NCBI GenBank assembly: GCA_023150475.1
Contig: JAKLKU010000007.1
Location: 186,001 to 250,000, forward strand
From: Planctomycetota bacterium
Lineage (GTDB): Bacteria > Planctomycetota > UBA1135 > GCA-002686595
DNA: 64,000 nt
Reading direction: 5' to 3'
In this document: positions 35,720 through 45,958 of the stretch, piece by piece
Layout: every line of letters begins with the position of its first letter
Numbering within the stretch: position 1 is the first letter of the stretch
Translations under genes and position numbers: made by a program
Notes under the pieces: generated by a model
Database searches by the model: none
The model's input: the letters and a program-made list of their open reading frames with translations, nothing else
Told to the model about the DNA's origin: nothing

Positions 35720-36192
35720 GGCGCGGGAGGTTCGGCAGGCGGTTCGGACGCCGGCGGCAGAGGATCGGGTCCCTCGCGGTCGGTGCGCACCTGTTCGAGC
35801 ACCGACTCGGCGACGAAGATCGGCGCTTTGGCGCGCAGCGCCAGCGCGACGGCGTCGCTCGGACGAGCGTCGATCGTGACTTCGGTGCCGTCGGCTTCGC
35901 GGCGCAGGATGAGCGACGCGTAGAACGTGTTCTTGACCAAGTTGACGATCTCGGTGCGCGCGATCGTGGCGCCGAGTCCGTGGACGATCGCGTGCGCGAG
36001 TTGGTGCGTCAGCGGCCGTGGCGATTCCTCGCCGGCGATCACTCGATGGATCTCGGCGACTTCGTACCGGCCGATCACGATCGGGAAGTGCCGTTTGCCG
36101 TCGCGCTCGACGAGCACGATGAACTGGCTCTCCTCGCGCTGGTGGATCACGATCCGACCGAGCTGCACTTCGATCATTCGCACGTCGCTCAT
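35716..36192 (-). CDS. Bifunctional nuclease (BFN) domain protein
   Basis: A 158-residue protein of the bifunctional nuclease family (PF02577). The domain spans residues about 5-135: FIVLVERDGKRHFPIVIG, RPLTHQLAHAIVHGLG, NTFYASLILRREADG and IDARPSDAVALALRAKAPIFV, the last being the family hallmark. The C-terminal 20 residues are Pro/Glu-rich and disordered. Plant and archaeal members show RNase and DNase activity, while many bacterial members are untested. Its stop overlaps the start of the DUF3187 gene. A TAGCAT box lies about 45 nt upstream. Confidence 0.85.
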   Translation of the reverse strand: MSDVRMIEVQLGRIVIHQREESQFIVLVERDGKRHFPIVIGRYEVAEIHRVIAGEESPRPLTHQLAHAIVHGLGATIARTEIVNLVKNTFYASLILRREADGTEVTIDARPSDAVALALRAKAPIFVAESVLEQVRTDREGPDPLPPASEPPAEPPAP

Positions 36193-36240
36193 TCGAGGGT
36201 CGCCGCGTCGTCACCGAGTCCGCGGCGCGCGACGCGCATG

Positions 36241-36729
36241 CTACCAACGACGCGGAGGATCTCCGAGCGTGCCGCGCCGGCGCAGTCGTTCGGCGAGTTC
36301 GTCGGCGTCGAACTCGTCGTCGAGCGGAGTTTCCCGCGCTCGCCAGCCGCACTCGCGGCAGCACAGTCCGTCGCTCGTGTTCTCGAGCGTCGGGTCTCCA
36401 CAATCGGGGCAGACCACGCGCTCGCGGCGCGGCGTCGCGAGCGCGAAGACGAGCCAGCCGACGCCGATCGCGAACAGGACCGCGAACGCGAGCTGGAGCG
36501 CCGCGATCGGTTCGAGGCGAGTCGCTTGCACTCCGAGCACGACGATCGACGCCACGATCGGGATCACGAGCCACAAGCCGCGCGAGCGGCGTGCCGCGGG
36601 CGCGTTGGGCGTGCGCGCCGCTTGGTCCGACGCCGACGGCCGTTCCAACGCGGGATCGATCGCGCCGCGCCGCACTCGGTCGCGGCCCTCTCCGGAACGG
36701 TCGCTGCCACGACGTTCGAAGGGGATCAT
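36241..36729 (-). CDS. Two-helix membrane protein with C-terminal zinc ribbon
   Basis: A 162-residue protein. A basic, disordered N-terminal 50 residues leads into two membrane helices (about 50-68 and 74-97), then a cytoplasmic zinc ribbon with VCPDCGDPTLENT and LCCRECGWRA (CPxC...CCREC). The tail is acidic then arginine-rich. It is probably a membrane-bound zinc-ribbon adaptor; no family name is recognised. A TAGACT box ends 7 nt before the ATG with no ribosome site, a leaderless signature. Confidence 0.65.
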   Translation of the reverse strand: MIPFERRGSDRSGEGRDRVRRGAIDPALERPSASDQAARTPNAPAARRSRGLWLVIPIVASIVVLGVQATRLEPIAALQLAFAVLFAIGVGWLVFALATPRRERVVCPDCGDPTLENTSDGLCCRECGWRARETPLDDEFDADELAERLRRRGTLGDPPRRW

Positions 36730-36736
36730 GTCTCGG

Positions 36737-36742
36737 AGTCTA
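36737..36742 (-). promoter_or_regulatory. -10-like box (TAGACT), leaderless spacing
   Basis: TAGACT on the minus strand is separated from the ATG of the zinc-ribbon membrane protein by 7 nt. The spacing would put the transcription start at about the A of ATG. Confidence 0.5.
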
Positions 36743-36801
36743 GTCGGGAGCGGCGGATTCGGATACCGAGCGAGTGGGGGCGCGAATCGGGTCCTCCCGA
36801 C

Positions 36802-37124
36802 GGAACTGGCCTCGCGCGTTGGGTCACGAAAACGCCGCGGGTGACGTCGGCGTGGTGCTTCACGCGGTCGTCACGCACGGTCTCTGCGGGCGAAGCGCGT
36901 CGTCGGCGCGAACGGAACTCCCGCGGAGGCCGTGGACTACGTCGGCGACGCATCCGAGCCGGTGCGTTTCGCGCGGCGCGTGCGCTCGCGCGCGGTCCGC
37001 AAACGTCGGGTCGGTGCAGGTGCAACGCGAGAGACGACGCGGGGCTTCCAGCATGGACCGACGCAAGCCGCGTCGGTTGCACCTCGTTCGAGATTTCCTG
37101 TCCAACGACGAGTGGCAGTATCGC
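36802..37124 (+). repeat. Conserved ~330-nt intergenic element, copy B
   Basis: Counterpart of the element at 661-994, lying in the 565-bp gap before the asparaginase gene. The 5' block (36802-36833) has GGAACTGG, CGTTGG and CGAAAAC in the same order and spacing as copy A. The 3' block (37042-37124) runs from GGGCTTCCAGCATGG to GTGGCAGTATCGC and has exactly the same 83-nt length. The frame of the asparaginase gene is open across it, but the frame used by the copy A neighbour is different, so shared coding is unlikely. Total length is 323 nt against 334 nt. Confidence 0.6.
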
Positions 37125-37294
37125 GGTTGGCCGTCGGCCCGTGTCGCCGCGTAGAATCCGGCCCTCCCGCGTTCGCACCCGCGTCCGCGTCCGCAACCGC
37201 GATGCACTCCTCCCACGCCGGCTCGTCCGTTCCGCCCGCCCGGAATGCCGGGCAGCAGGACGCCCGTGCCTCCGCGCCGGCCGGCGCGACCGCG

Positions 37295-38299
37295 ATGCCC
37301 GACCAACCGGTGCTCGTCCGCCTCTGGCGCGGGGCGTGGGTCGAATCGCAGCATCGCGGAAGTTGGGTGCTCGCCGACACTTCCGGCCGCGTGCTGGACG
37401 CCCGCGGCGCGCCCGAGCATCCGGTCTTCGCCCGCAGCTCGGTCAAGTCGCTCCAGGCGCTGCCGCTCGTCGAGACCGGTGCCGCCGCGCGCTTTCGGTA
37501 CGGCGACGACGAGCTCGCGCTCGCTCTGTCGTCGCACAACGCCGAACTCGCACATACCGAGCGCGTCGAGCGGTTGCTCGCTCGGCTCGGGCTCGGGCCC
37601 GAGGCGCTGCGGTGCGGTCCGCAGCCGCCGACCGATCCCGCGGCGAAGGCCGAGCTCGCTCGCCGCGGAGCGAAGCCGACTGCGGTGCACAACAACTGCT
37701 CGGGCAAGCACACGGGCTTCCTCGCGCTCGCGCAGCACCTCGGCGTCGCGCCGGAGCTCTACCTCGATCCGACGAGCCAGGTCCAAGTCCTCGCGCGGCG
37801 GGCGCTCGAGGAGATGGGCGGCGTGCGCGACGGCGAGCTCACGACGGCCGTCGACGGGTGCAGCGCGCCGACGTTCCGATTGCCGCTCGTGCGGCTCGCG
37901 ACGGCGATCGCGCGGATCGCGAACCCCGAAGGGCTCGCGCCCGAGCGGCGCGCCGCCTGCGAGTGGATGCACCGCGCCGTCGCCGCGCATCCGGACATGA
38001 TCGCGGGCAACCACAAGCGACTCTGCACCGATCTCGCGCGCACCACCGGCGGCCGGCTCTTCCCGAAGATCGGCGGCGAAGCGGTCTACGTCGTCGGCGT
38101 GCGCGGGCGCGGCGTCGGACTCGCCGTGAAGATGGACGATGGCGAAGGTCGCGGGCTGCACGCCGTCGTCGTCGAGCTCTTGAAGCGCTTCGGGTATCTG
38201 TCGAACGCGGAGTACGACGCGCTCGCGAGCTGGCGAGCGGCGACGCAGAAGAACTGGGCGGGGCTGACGATCGGTCGGCTCGAAGTGTGCGACGAGTAG
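37295..38299 (+). CDS. L-asparaginase II family protein
   Basis: A 334-residue protein of the asparaginase II family (PF06089), which hydrolyses L-asparagine to aspartate and ammonia. Conserved features: VLVRLWRGAWVESQHRGSW, FARSSVKSLQALPLVETG, LALSSHNAELAHTERV, RCGPQPP, VHNNCSGKHTGFLALAQHLG with the NCSGKH catalytic region, TAVDGCSAPTF, HPDMIAGNHK and FPKIGGEAVYVVGV. Length fits the family. I prefer ATG 37295, which directly precedes the domain; ATG 37202 would add 31 low-complexity residues. No ribosome site is seen at either. A TAGAAT box lies at 37152, between the conserved repeat element and the gene. Confidence 0.85.
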   Translation: MPDQPVLVRLWRGAWVESQHRGSWVLADTSGRVLDARGAPEHPVFARSSVKSLQALPLVETGAAARFRYGDDELALALSSHNAELAHTERVERLLARLGLGPEALRCGPQPPTDPAAKAELARRGAKPTAVHNNCSGKHTGFLALAQHLGVAPELYLDPTSQVQVLARRALEEMGGVRDGELTTAVDGCSAPTFRLPLVRLATAIARIANPEGLAPERRAACEWMHRAVAAHPDMIAGNHKRLCTDLARTTGGRLFPKIGGEAVYVVGVRGRGVGLAVKMDDGEGRGLHAVVVELLKRFGYLSNAEYDALASWRAATQKNWAGLTIGRLEVCDE

Positions 38300-38328
38300 G
38301 AGCGCGCGCGACGCACGGAGCGCGAAAC

Positions 38329-39225
38329 ATGAAGAAGCAGGAGAAGCGCAAGGCGCGCTACCGGCCGAGCTCGCCGCCCGAGCTCGCGCGCGACGCGCAC
38401 AAGGGCGACGCGGGGCGGGTGCTGTGCGCGGTCGGCTCGCGGCTCTATCCGGGGGCGGCGATCCTGGTCGTGCGCGCGGCGCAACGCGCAGGCGCGGGGC
38501 TCGTCACGCTCGCGTGCCTCGACGAGTGTCTGCTCTCGAGCGTGCCGGTCGCGGTACCTGAGTGCATCTACCTCGACCTCTTCGGGCCCGCCGACGTCGA
38601 TCGCGAGCGGATCGCCGAGATCGTGCGCGCGCACGGCGACCACGCGCTCGTGATCGGCTCTGGACTTTCGCAGTCGGAGCGAGCCCGCGCGCTCGTCGCG
38701 AGCGTGCTCGAGTGTGGCGCGAGCGCGCCGCTCGTCGTCGACGCCGACGGACTGAACGCGCTCGGGAACGAGCCCGAGCGACTGCGAGCGTACTCAGGAC
38801 CCGTCGTGATCACGCCGCATCCCGGCGAAGCGTCGCGCCTGCTCGGCCGCGCCGTGCCGAAGCACGACGAGGAGCGCGCGAAGGCCGCACGCGAGCTCGC
38901 CGAGCGCTCCGGCGCGATCGTGTGCCTCAAGGGCCATCGCACGGTGGTCACCGACGGCCGCACGACGTTCGTCAACGACACGGGCAACCCCGGGATGGCG
39001 ACCGCGGGCTCGGGCGACGTGCTCGCCGGCATCCTCGGTGCGTACCTCGCGGCGGCGAGCGTGCACGCGAGCCCGTCGTGGACGCCGTTCGATGCGGCGG
39101 CGGCGGCGGTGCACGTGCATGGGCTCGCCGGCGATCTCGCCGCGAAGGAGCTCGGCCGCCGCGCGCTCGTCGCGTCCGATCTGATCGCGTACTTGCCGAA
39201 AGCGCAGCGCAAACGACGGTCGTGA
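38329..39225 (+). CDS. nnrD: ADP/ATP-dependent NAD(P)HX dehydratase
   Basis: A 298-residue ribokinase-fold enzyme that repairs hydrated NAD(P)HX. Motifs: KGDAGRVLCAVGS at the start of the core, GAAILVVRAAQRAGAGLVTLA, LVVDADGLNAL, VVITPHPGEASRLLG, CLKGHRTVVTDGR, and the anion hole NPGMATAGSGDVLAGILGAYL near residue 216, with the catalytic aspartate in GSGD. The NnrE epimerase domain often fused to its N-terminus is missing; instead there are about 15 very basic residues. GGAG lies about 10 nt before the ATG. It sits between the asparaginase and thyX genes on the same strand. Confidence 0.9.
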   Translation: MKKQEKRKARYRPSSPPELARDAHKGDAGRVLCAVGSRLYPGAAILVVRAAQRAGAGLVTLACLDECLLSSVPVAVPECIYLDLFGPADVDRERIAEIVRAHGDHALVIGSGLSQSERARALVASVLECGASAPLVVDADGLNALGNEPERLRAYSGPVVITPHPGEASRLLGRAVPKHDEERAKAARELAERSGAIVCLKGHRTVVTDGRTTFVNDTGNPGMATAGSGDVLAGILGAYLAAASVHASPSWTPFDAAAAAVHVHGLAGDLAAKELGRRALVASDLIAYLPKAQRKRRS

Positions 39226-39242
39226 GCGCCGTGCGCGGTCGC

Positions 39243-39248
39243 TAGGAT
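39243..39248 (+). promoter_or_regulatory. thyX: -10-like box (TAGGAT), leaderless spacing
   Basis: TAGGAT ends 6 nt before the thyX ATG; no ribosome site is present between. Same pattern as other TAnnnT boxes in the window. Confidence 0.5.
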
Positions 39249-39254
39249 CGCGCC

Positions 39255-40046
39255 ATGTCCACGAAGTCGCTCCAAGTGCCGCAAGGCGCGCAGCTGACGC
39301 TCGACGACGCGATCGGCTTCGTCGCGCTCGTCGATCGGATGAACGTCGATCCCGCGCTCAAGGTCGTCAACGCGGCGCGCATCAGCTACCAGAGCCAGAA
39401 GCAGGCGTTCGACGAGAAGGACAAGAAGCTCGCGAGCTTCCTGTGGGAGCACGGCCACACGTCGCCGTACCGCCACAGCTTCTACACGTTCCACTGGAAG
39501 GCGCCGCTCTTCGTCTTCCGCCAAGCGTTCAAGTACCAGGTCGGCTCGGGGTGGCGCGAGTACGAAGTCAACGGCGACACGGTCAGCCTCGAAGTGTTCG
39601 ACGTGTTCTTCGACACCGACAAGGGCTGCTCGTGGAACGAGATCTCGGGCCGCTACGTGCAGTGGGCGAACGAGTACTACGTGCCCAAGGTGATGCGCGC
39701 GAATCCGCCGCACGGCAACAAGCAGGCGTCGGTCGACTTGCCGGCGGACTTCGACCACGAAGGCGAGCGCGCGCGGATGATCGCGGAGTGCGACGACGCG
39801 TTCCGCCGTTACCAAGAGCGCATCGAGCGCGGCGTCGCGAAGGAGATCGCGCGCATGCTGCTGCCGCAGAACCTCTACACGCAGGCGTACTGGACCGTGT
39901 CGCTGCAAGGCGTGATGCACTTCCTCGAACAACGTCTGAAACCGGACGCGCAGTTCGAGATCCGCCGCTACGCGGAAGGCGTGTACGCCTTGGTGAAGCC
40001 CGACTTCGACCGCCTGGGCATCACGCGCGAGTCGCTCGGCGGCTGA
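39255..40046 (+). CDS. thyX: Divergent flavin-dependent thymidylate synthase (ThyX)
   Basis: A 263-residue ThyX-family protein, expected to make dTMP from dUMP with FAD and methylenetetrahydrofolate. Family features: ALKVVNAARISYQS, FLWEHGHTSPYRHSFYTFHW, APLFVFRQ, NEISGRYV, and the C-terminal half with AKEIARMLLPQNLYTQAYWT followed by HFLEQRLKPDAQFEIRRYA. The ThyX motif RHRxxSxNxxSxRY is altered: K93-Y94-Q95 stands at the RHR site, and about 27 residues are inserted between S98 and W127, before N128-E129-I130-S131-G132-R133-Y134. Activity is therefore likely but unproven. No thyA gene is seen in the window. Confidence 0.8.
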   Translation: MSTKSLQVPQGAQLTLDDAIGFVALVDRMNVDPALKVVNAARISYQSQKQAFDEKDKKLASFLWEHGHTSPYRHSFYTFHWKAPLFVFRQAFKYQVGSGWREYEVNGDTVSLEVFDVFFDTDKGCSWNEISGRYVQWANEYYVPKVMRANPPHGNKQASVDLPADFDHEGERARMIAECDDAFRRYQERIERGVAKEIARMLLPQNLYTQAYWTVSLQGVMHFLEQRLKPDAQFEIRRYAEGVYALVKPDFDRLGITRESLGG

Positions 40047-40115
40047 CGCAATCGACGAAGCCAGTTGAACCGTCGCGAATCGAGCGACGTTTTGGGGCTC
40101 GAGGTCGACCTGAAC

Positions 40116-40121
40116 TAGACT
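40116..40121 (+). promoter_or_regulatory. -10-like box (TAGACT)
   Basis: TAGACT ends 10 nt before the ATG of the YdjY-domain gene, with no ribosome site between. Fits the recurring short-leader promoter pattern. Confidence 0.45.
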
Positions 40122-40131
40122 CTCGCCCGCC

Positions 40132-40929
40132 ATGCTCCTCCGCATCTTCCTCGCCGCGGCGCTCGCGGCCTTCACGTCGGCGCCTGCGCCGGTCCAGGAT
40201 CGTGAGGGCGACCTCACCAAGCTCTTCGAGGCCCAAGGCATCACGCTCGACCGCGCCGGCGGCGTGGTGTCGATCCCGATGGACGTCTGCGTCCGCGACG
40301 CGCTGCTCGAGTACTTGCTGGTCGGTCCGAACGGCGCGGCGCACGAGAGCCTCTTCACGACGCCGGTCGCGCCGAGCCTGTTCAACACGGCGCTGATCCT
40401 GCTCGGCGCGGAGCCCGGCAAGAACGCGAGCTGGCGACCGAAGGATCCGCGGCCGAGCGACGAGGAGCTCTTGAACGGCGTGAGTCCGTGGGTCGTCGAA
40501 CCGCCGAGCGGGAGCTCGTTCTTCCTCTACGTCGGCTGGCGCCAAGCGGGGGAGACGTACTTCTATCGGATGGAGGATCTGCTGCGCGATTTGTCGCGCG
40601 GCCACGGCATGCAGCGGCACGCCTGGGTGTACCTCGGTTCGAAGATGATCCCGGCGGGCGAGCGCGACAAGCCCGACGAAGAAGCGTTCGCGGCCGATCT
40701 CTACGGCAACGTGATCAACATTTCGTTCTTCAGCGAGGGCTACACGCTGCTCACCGCGGCGTTGCCCGAGTGCGTCGAGCAGACGATCTGGATGCCGAAC
40801 GCGTGGCTCGTGCCGGAGCGCGGCGAGCGCGTGAAGCTCTTCGTCTCGAAGCAACGCATCGAGAGCCTTCCGCCGAGCCTCGCCGCGACGCTGCCCGAAG
40901 TCGCGCCGCCGAAGCCGCTCGGCCGCTGA
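40132..40929 (+). CDS. Secreted YdjY-domain protein
   Basis: A 265-residue exported protein. Residues 1-21 form a signal peptide (LLRIFLAAALAAFTSAPAP). A YdjY-like domain follows: VVSIPMDVCVRDALLEYLLV, GAAHESLFTTPVAPSLFNTA and LILLGAEPG, the family pattern in which H-E-S-L and L-L-L-G-A-x-P-G are most conserved. The remaining 150 residues include a second beta-rich region (SFFLYVGWRQAGETYFYRME, HAWVYLGSKM). YdjY is linked to redox clusters in E. coli, but its function is unsettled. It follows thyX on the same strand but has its own promoter-like box. Confidence 0.75.
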   Translation: MLLRIFLAAALAAFTSAPAPVQDREGDLTKLFEAQGITLDRAGGVVSIPMDVCVRDALLEYLLVGPNGAAHESLFTTPVAPSLFNTALILLGAEPGKNASWRPKDPRPSDEELLNGVSPWVVEPPSGSSFFLYVGWRQAGETYFYRMEDLLRDLSRGHGMQRHAWVYLGSKMIPAGERDKPDEEAFAADLYGNVINISFFSEGYTLLTAALPECVEQTIWMPNAWLVPERGERVKLFVSKQRIESLPPSLAATLPEVAPPKPLGR

Positions 40930-41088
40930 CGCAGTGCGCGGGTCGCGGCCGACGCGCCGCGCGCGACCGTGTCGCCCGGGCTTGCCCGAGTGCGAACCGG
41001 CACGCGCGTGACCGCGCTCGATCGGCGTTCGGCTGGCGCATGAAATGCGCCGTGAGTGAACCCCAGCGCTCGAGCGACGTTGTTCGTT

Positions 41089-41118
41089 CGGCCCACCGGC
41101 CCACCGGCCCACCGGCCC
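41089..41118. repeat. 8-bp tandem repeat (CGGCCCAC x3 plus partial)
   Basis: Three perfect units of CGGCCCAC start at 41089, 41097 and 41105 and a partial fourth follows, in the 249-bp gap between the YdjY-domain gene and the next gene. The rest of the gap shows only a -10-like box. Confidence 0.8.
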
Positions 41119-41165
41119 GACAGCACTCAGGCGCTCTGGCGCTCCGGCGCGCGAGCAACGTGAGT

Positions 41166-41171
41166 TAGGCT
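41166..41171 (+). promoter_or_regulatory. -10-like box (TAGGCT), leaderless spacing
   Basis: TAGGCT ends 7 nt before the ATG at 41179, with no ribosome site. It would drive the hypothetical membrane protein and the coupled ino1-like gene. Confidence 0.5.
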
Positions 41172-41178
41172 GACAGCG

Positions 41179-42345
41179 ATGGTCATTGCGCAGCAGAGCA
41201 CGGCGAAGCCCGCCGAACGGTCCACGGGATCGTCGGTCTCGGGCTCGATCCGCGCGGTGATCCGGCGCGCGACGTGGAAGGCGCGCGGCGTGACCTTCGT
41301 CGAAGCGGCGTGCGCCGGCGTCGCGGCGAGCGCGTTGACGGCGAGCGTCGCGCGCCTGCAAGGCAGCGACGAACTCGCACTCGGCGCGCTCTGCGCCGCG
41401 GCGCTCTCCGGCGTCGCCGTCGCAGCGACGTGGTGGGTCGAACATCGGCCCGACGCGGCACGGATCGCTCGCCGCGTCGATCGCGAGCTCGCGCAGGACG
41501 GCGCGCTGGTCACGGCGTTCGAGCTCGAAGCGCGCGAAGAGCGCAACGTGCTCGACGAACTGCTGTTGCTGCGCGCCTGCGCCGGACTCGAGCCGCGCCG
41601 TGTCTCGCGCGCGATCGCGCCGCCGTCGCTCGTCTTCGCAGGCGCGGCGTTGTGCGCCTCGGCCGTGTGGTTCGGCGTGCGCGAACTGGTCCACGTGCGG
41701 GTGCCGACGCCGCTCGAGCGCCTGCTCGCCGACGCGCGTGGGTTCGTCGCCGGCTCCGCGGAGCATCCGACGTCGTCGAGCGCCGCGAACGCCGCCGGCG
41801 CAAGCCGCTCGTCCCTCGAGGCCGCACGCCTGGAAGTCGCCCGAGTCGCCGCGCGCGTCCGTGACGAGCTCGCACGCGGCCGCGAACCCGAGAGCGAGCT
41901 CGCCGGTGGACTCGCGAGGGAACTCGCGAGTGAACTCGCTAGCGCGCTCGAGCGCGCGGCGGAGGCCGCAGACGGTACGGACGCAAGCGGCGCCGACGCC
42001 GCGGCGCTTCGGAAGCTCGCGGACCGAGCGCGGAGCGTTTCCGCTCGCCGGCCGAGTGCAGCCCGTTCCGACGCACCGGCGCCCCCGTCGAACGGCGGAG
42101 ACTCGGCCTCCGCACTGGCGAACGGCGGAGCGGAACGGACAATACCGCCCTTTGGCTCCGCGGCCGACGCCGCGAGCGAGGTCCCACCGGCCGAGCCGGC
42201 TCCGCCCACGGGCGAGCCGTCCGCCGCCGCGGCCTCCCTCGCGGGCCGTTGGTGGAGCGCCCGTCACGACGCGGTGGTGTCCGCGTGGATCGAAGCGCGT
42301 CGTGCGCGGGCCGCGCGGAGCCCGAACGAAGACGAGTCGAAGTGA
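41179..42345 (+). CDS. Hypothetical membrane protein with Ala-rich coiled region
   Basis: A 388-residue protein. Two hydrophobic segments near residues 38-57 and 65-85 and a third near 145-165 are probable membrane helices. The segment between (VEHRPDAARIARRVDRELAQDGALVTAFELE) resembles the N-terminal part of DUF4175-like membrane proteins, but this is tentative. From residue 190 on it is Ala/Arg/Glu-rich and helical, then Pro/Ser/Ala-rich and disordered, with WWSARHDAVVSAWIEARRAR at the end. No family is firmly recognised. Its stop overlaps the GTG start of the inositol-phosphate synthase gene (GTGA). Confidence 0.55.
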   Translation: MVIAQQSTAKPAERSTGSSVSGSIRAVIRRATWKARGVTFVEAACAGVAASALTASVARLQGSDELALGALCAAALSGVAVAATWWVEHRPDAARIARRVDRELAQDGALVTAFELEAREERNVLDELLLLRACAGLEPRRVSRAIAPPSLVFAGAALCASAVWFGVRELVHVRVPTPLERLLADARGFVAGSAEHPTSSSAANAAGASRSSLEAARLEVARVAARVRDELARGREPESELAGGLARELASELASALERAAEAADGTDASGADAAALRKLADRARSVSARRPSAARSDAPAPPSNGGDSASALANGGAERTIPPFGSAADAASEVPPAEPAPPTGEPSAAAASLAGRWWSARHDAVVSAWIEARRARAARSPNEDESK

Positions 42346-43556
42346 CGGCAAACGACGAGAACGCCCGCATCGGGCTCTGGCTGATCGGCGCGCGAGGCGC
42401 GGTCGCCACGTGCACGGTCTACGGCCTCGCGGGTCTGGTGGACGGTCTGCTCGAGCCGGTCGGGCTCGTCACGGCGCGCGAGCCGTTCCACGGCCTCGAC
42501 CTCGCGAACTTCGACCAGTTCGTGCTCGGTGGTCACGACATCTGCCGGCGCTCGGTGACGCGTTCCGCGGGCGAGCTCGTCGCGAACGGCATCTTGAAGC
42601 CCGAGCTCGTCACGTCGGCGTCCGCGCGAGCGTCCGCGTTCGAAGCGAACCTGCGGCCCGGGGTGATCGACGACGCCGACGTCGGATTCGCCGACCTCGA
42701 CTCCGAAGCGCAGCGCCTCTCGGGCCTCGCGCCGCTCGAGCGCATCGCGAAGTTGCGCGCCGACTTCGACGAGTTCGAGGAGCGCCATGGGCTCTCGCGC
42801 ACGATCGTCGTCAACGTCGCGAGCACCGAAGCGGCTCGCGAACCGCGCGGGGAGTGGCAGTCGCTCGAGCTCTTCGAGTCCGCGCTGCAGGCCGGCGAGT
42901 CGCAGCCCGCGTCGACGCTCTATGCGTACGCGGCGCTCGCGAGCGGCCGGCCCTACGTCAACTTCACGCCGAGCGCCGGCGCCACGATTCCGGCGCTGCA
43001 AGAGCTCGCGTTGCGCTCGAAGCTCCCACACTGTGGTTCCGACGGCAAGACCGGCGAGACGCTCGTCAAGACGGTGCTCGCGCCGCTCTTCGTCGGCCGC
43101 AACCTGCGCGTGCTCGCGTGGCAGGGCTACAACATCCTCGGCAATCGCGACGGCGAAGTGCTCGCGGACCCGCTGCACCGCCAAGCGAAGGTGCAGAGCA
43201 AGAACGAAGCGTTGAAGAAGTTGCTCGGCGATCCCGACGCGCACACGCACGTCGGCATCGACTACGTGCCTTCGCTCGCCGACTGGAAGACCGCGTGGGA
43301 CTTCATCCACTTCGAAGGCTTCCTCGGCGCGAAGATGAGCTTGCAGTTCACGTGGATGGGCAGCGACTCGGCACTCGCCGCGCCGTTGGTGCTCGACCTC
43401 GTGCGTTTGACCGAGTTCGCCGCACGCCAGGGCGAAGTCGGCGCGCTGAAACAAGTCGCGAGCTTCTTCAAGTCGCCGATCACCGGCGGGACGCACGACT
43501 TCCACGAGCAGATGCGCGAGCTGCTCGTCTACGTCGATCGCAAGCGCCGACGCTGA
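42342..43556 (+). CDS. ino1: Inositol-3-phosphate synthase
   Basis: A 404-residue NAD-dependent synthase converting glucose-6-phosphate to myo-inositol-3-phosphate. The N-terminal Rossmann strand is IGLWLIGARGAVATCTVYG. The central and C-terminal signatures are VNVASTEA, YVNFTPSAGATIPALQELA, HCGSDGKTGETLVKTVLAPLF (the active-site lysine region), AWQGYNILGNRDGEVLADP and DYVPSLADWKTAWDFIHFEGFLG. The GTG start at 42342 overlaps the preceding stop (GTGA), so the two are coupled. Inositol would feed phosphoinositide lipids or compatible solutes; no partner phosphatase or CDP-inositol transferase is adjacent. Confidence 0.88.
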   Translation: MTANDENARIGLWLIGARGAVATCTVYGLAGLVDGLLEPVGLVTAREPFHGLDLANFDQFVLGGHDICRRSVTRSAGELVANGILKPELVTSASARASAFEANLRPGVIDDADVGFADLDSEAQRLSGLAPLERIAKLRADFDEFEERHGLSRTIVVNVASTEAAREPRGEWQSLELFESALQAGESQPASTLYAYAALASGRPYVNFTPSAGATIPALQELALRSKLPHCGSDGKTGETLVKTVLAPLFVGRNLRVLAWQGYNILGNRDGEVLADPLHRQAKVQSKNEALKKLLGDPDAHTHVGIDYVPSLADWKTAWDFIHFEGFLGAKMSLQFTWMGSDSALAAPLVLDLVRLTEFAARQGEVGALKQVASFFKSPITGGTHDFHEQMRELLVYVDRKRRR

Positions 43557-43677
43557 GCGCTGCGCGACGCCAGCGTTTTCGAGCGCCCGCGAACTCGTGC
43601 GCCGGAGAACTCACGCGCCAGGGATCTCGCAAGACGAGGCCGTTGAGTTCGACCCACGAATCGTCGACAAAGGGGCC

Positions 43678-45612
<1,935 letters not shown>

Positions 45613-45693
45613 ACGGCGGGTTCCGAGCGCAGAACGCCGCGCGGGTTCCACTGCGGCGGTTACCCGTCCCGACGACCCAGGTAGTGGGGCCGC

Positions 45694-45939
45694 ATGGCTC
45701 CGTCGCCCGTCCGCTCGCCCTCGCCGAGCCCGTTCGATCCCAGCCGCCGGCCCTCGCTCGGCGTCGGCCTCGTCGTCGTGCTGATCCTCGTCGGCACCGC
45801 GCTCGCCGTATGGTTCTACCTGCGCGGCCCGGTCGTCCAGGCGGAGCCGCGAACGCCGCAGCTCGAGCACGATTCGCGGCTCGACGGCAACGGCCTGACG
45901 CGGGAAGACGGTCCCGGCGTGGCCCGCCGCGGAAGTTGA
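45694..45939 (+). CDS. Small single-pass membrane protein
   Basis: An 81-residue protein: a Pro/Ser/Arg-rich N-terminus, one membrane helix (GVGLVVVLILVGTALAVWFYL, about residues 23-43), and a polar tail. It has no known family. TAGTGG lies 6 nt upstream of the ATG, a weak version of the leaderless box. The gene stands between the M3 peptidase and a convergent hydrolase gene. Confidence 0.45.
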   Translation: MAPSPVRSPSPSPFDPSRRPSLGVGLVVVLILVGTALAVWFYLRGPVVQAEPRTPQLEHDSRLDGNGLTREDGPGVARRGS

Positions 45940-45958
45940 TCCGCCGCGGCGCGCTGCG

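Noticed and set aside
36774..37154. Short open frames through the conserved 330-nt element (for example one reading RDFLSNDEWQYR)
   Set aside because: In that frame all differences between the copies change amino acids. Another frame (APRSRFP, QRRVAVS) shows a few silent changes, but it belongs to the downstream gene's frame in only one of the two copies. Shared coding is not supported.
43597..43677. Earlier in-frame start for the M3 peptidase
   Set aside because: The extra 27 residues have no similarity to the family and no ribosome site; ATG 43678 fits better.
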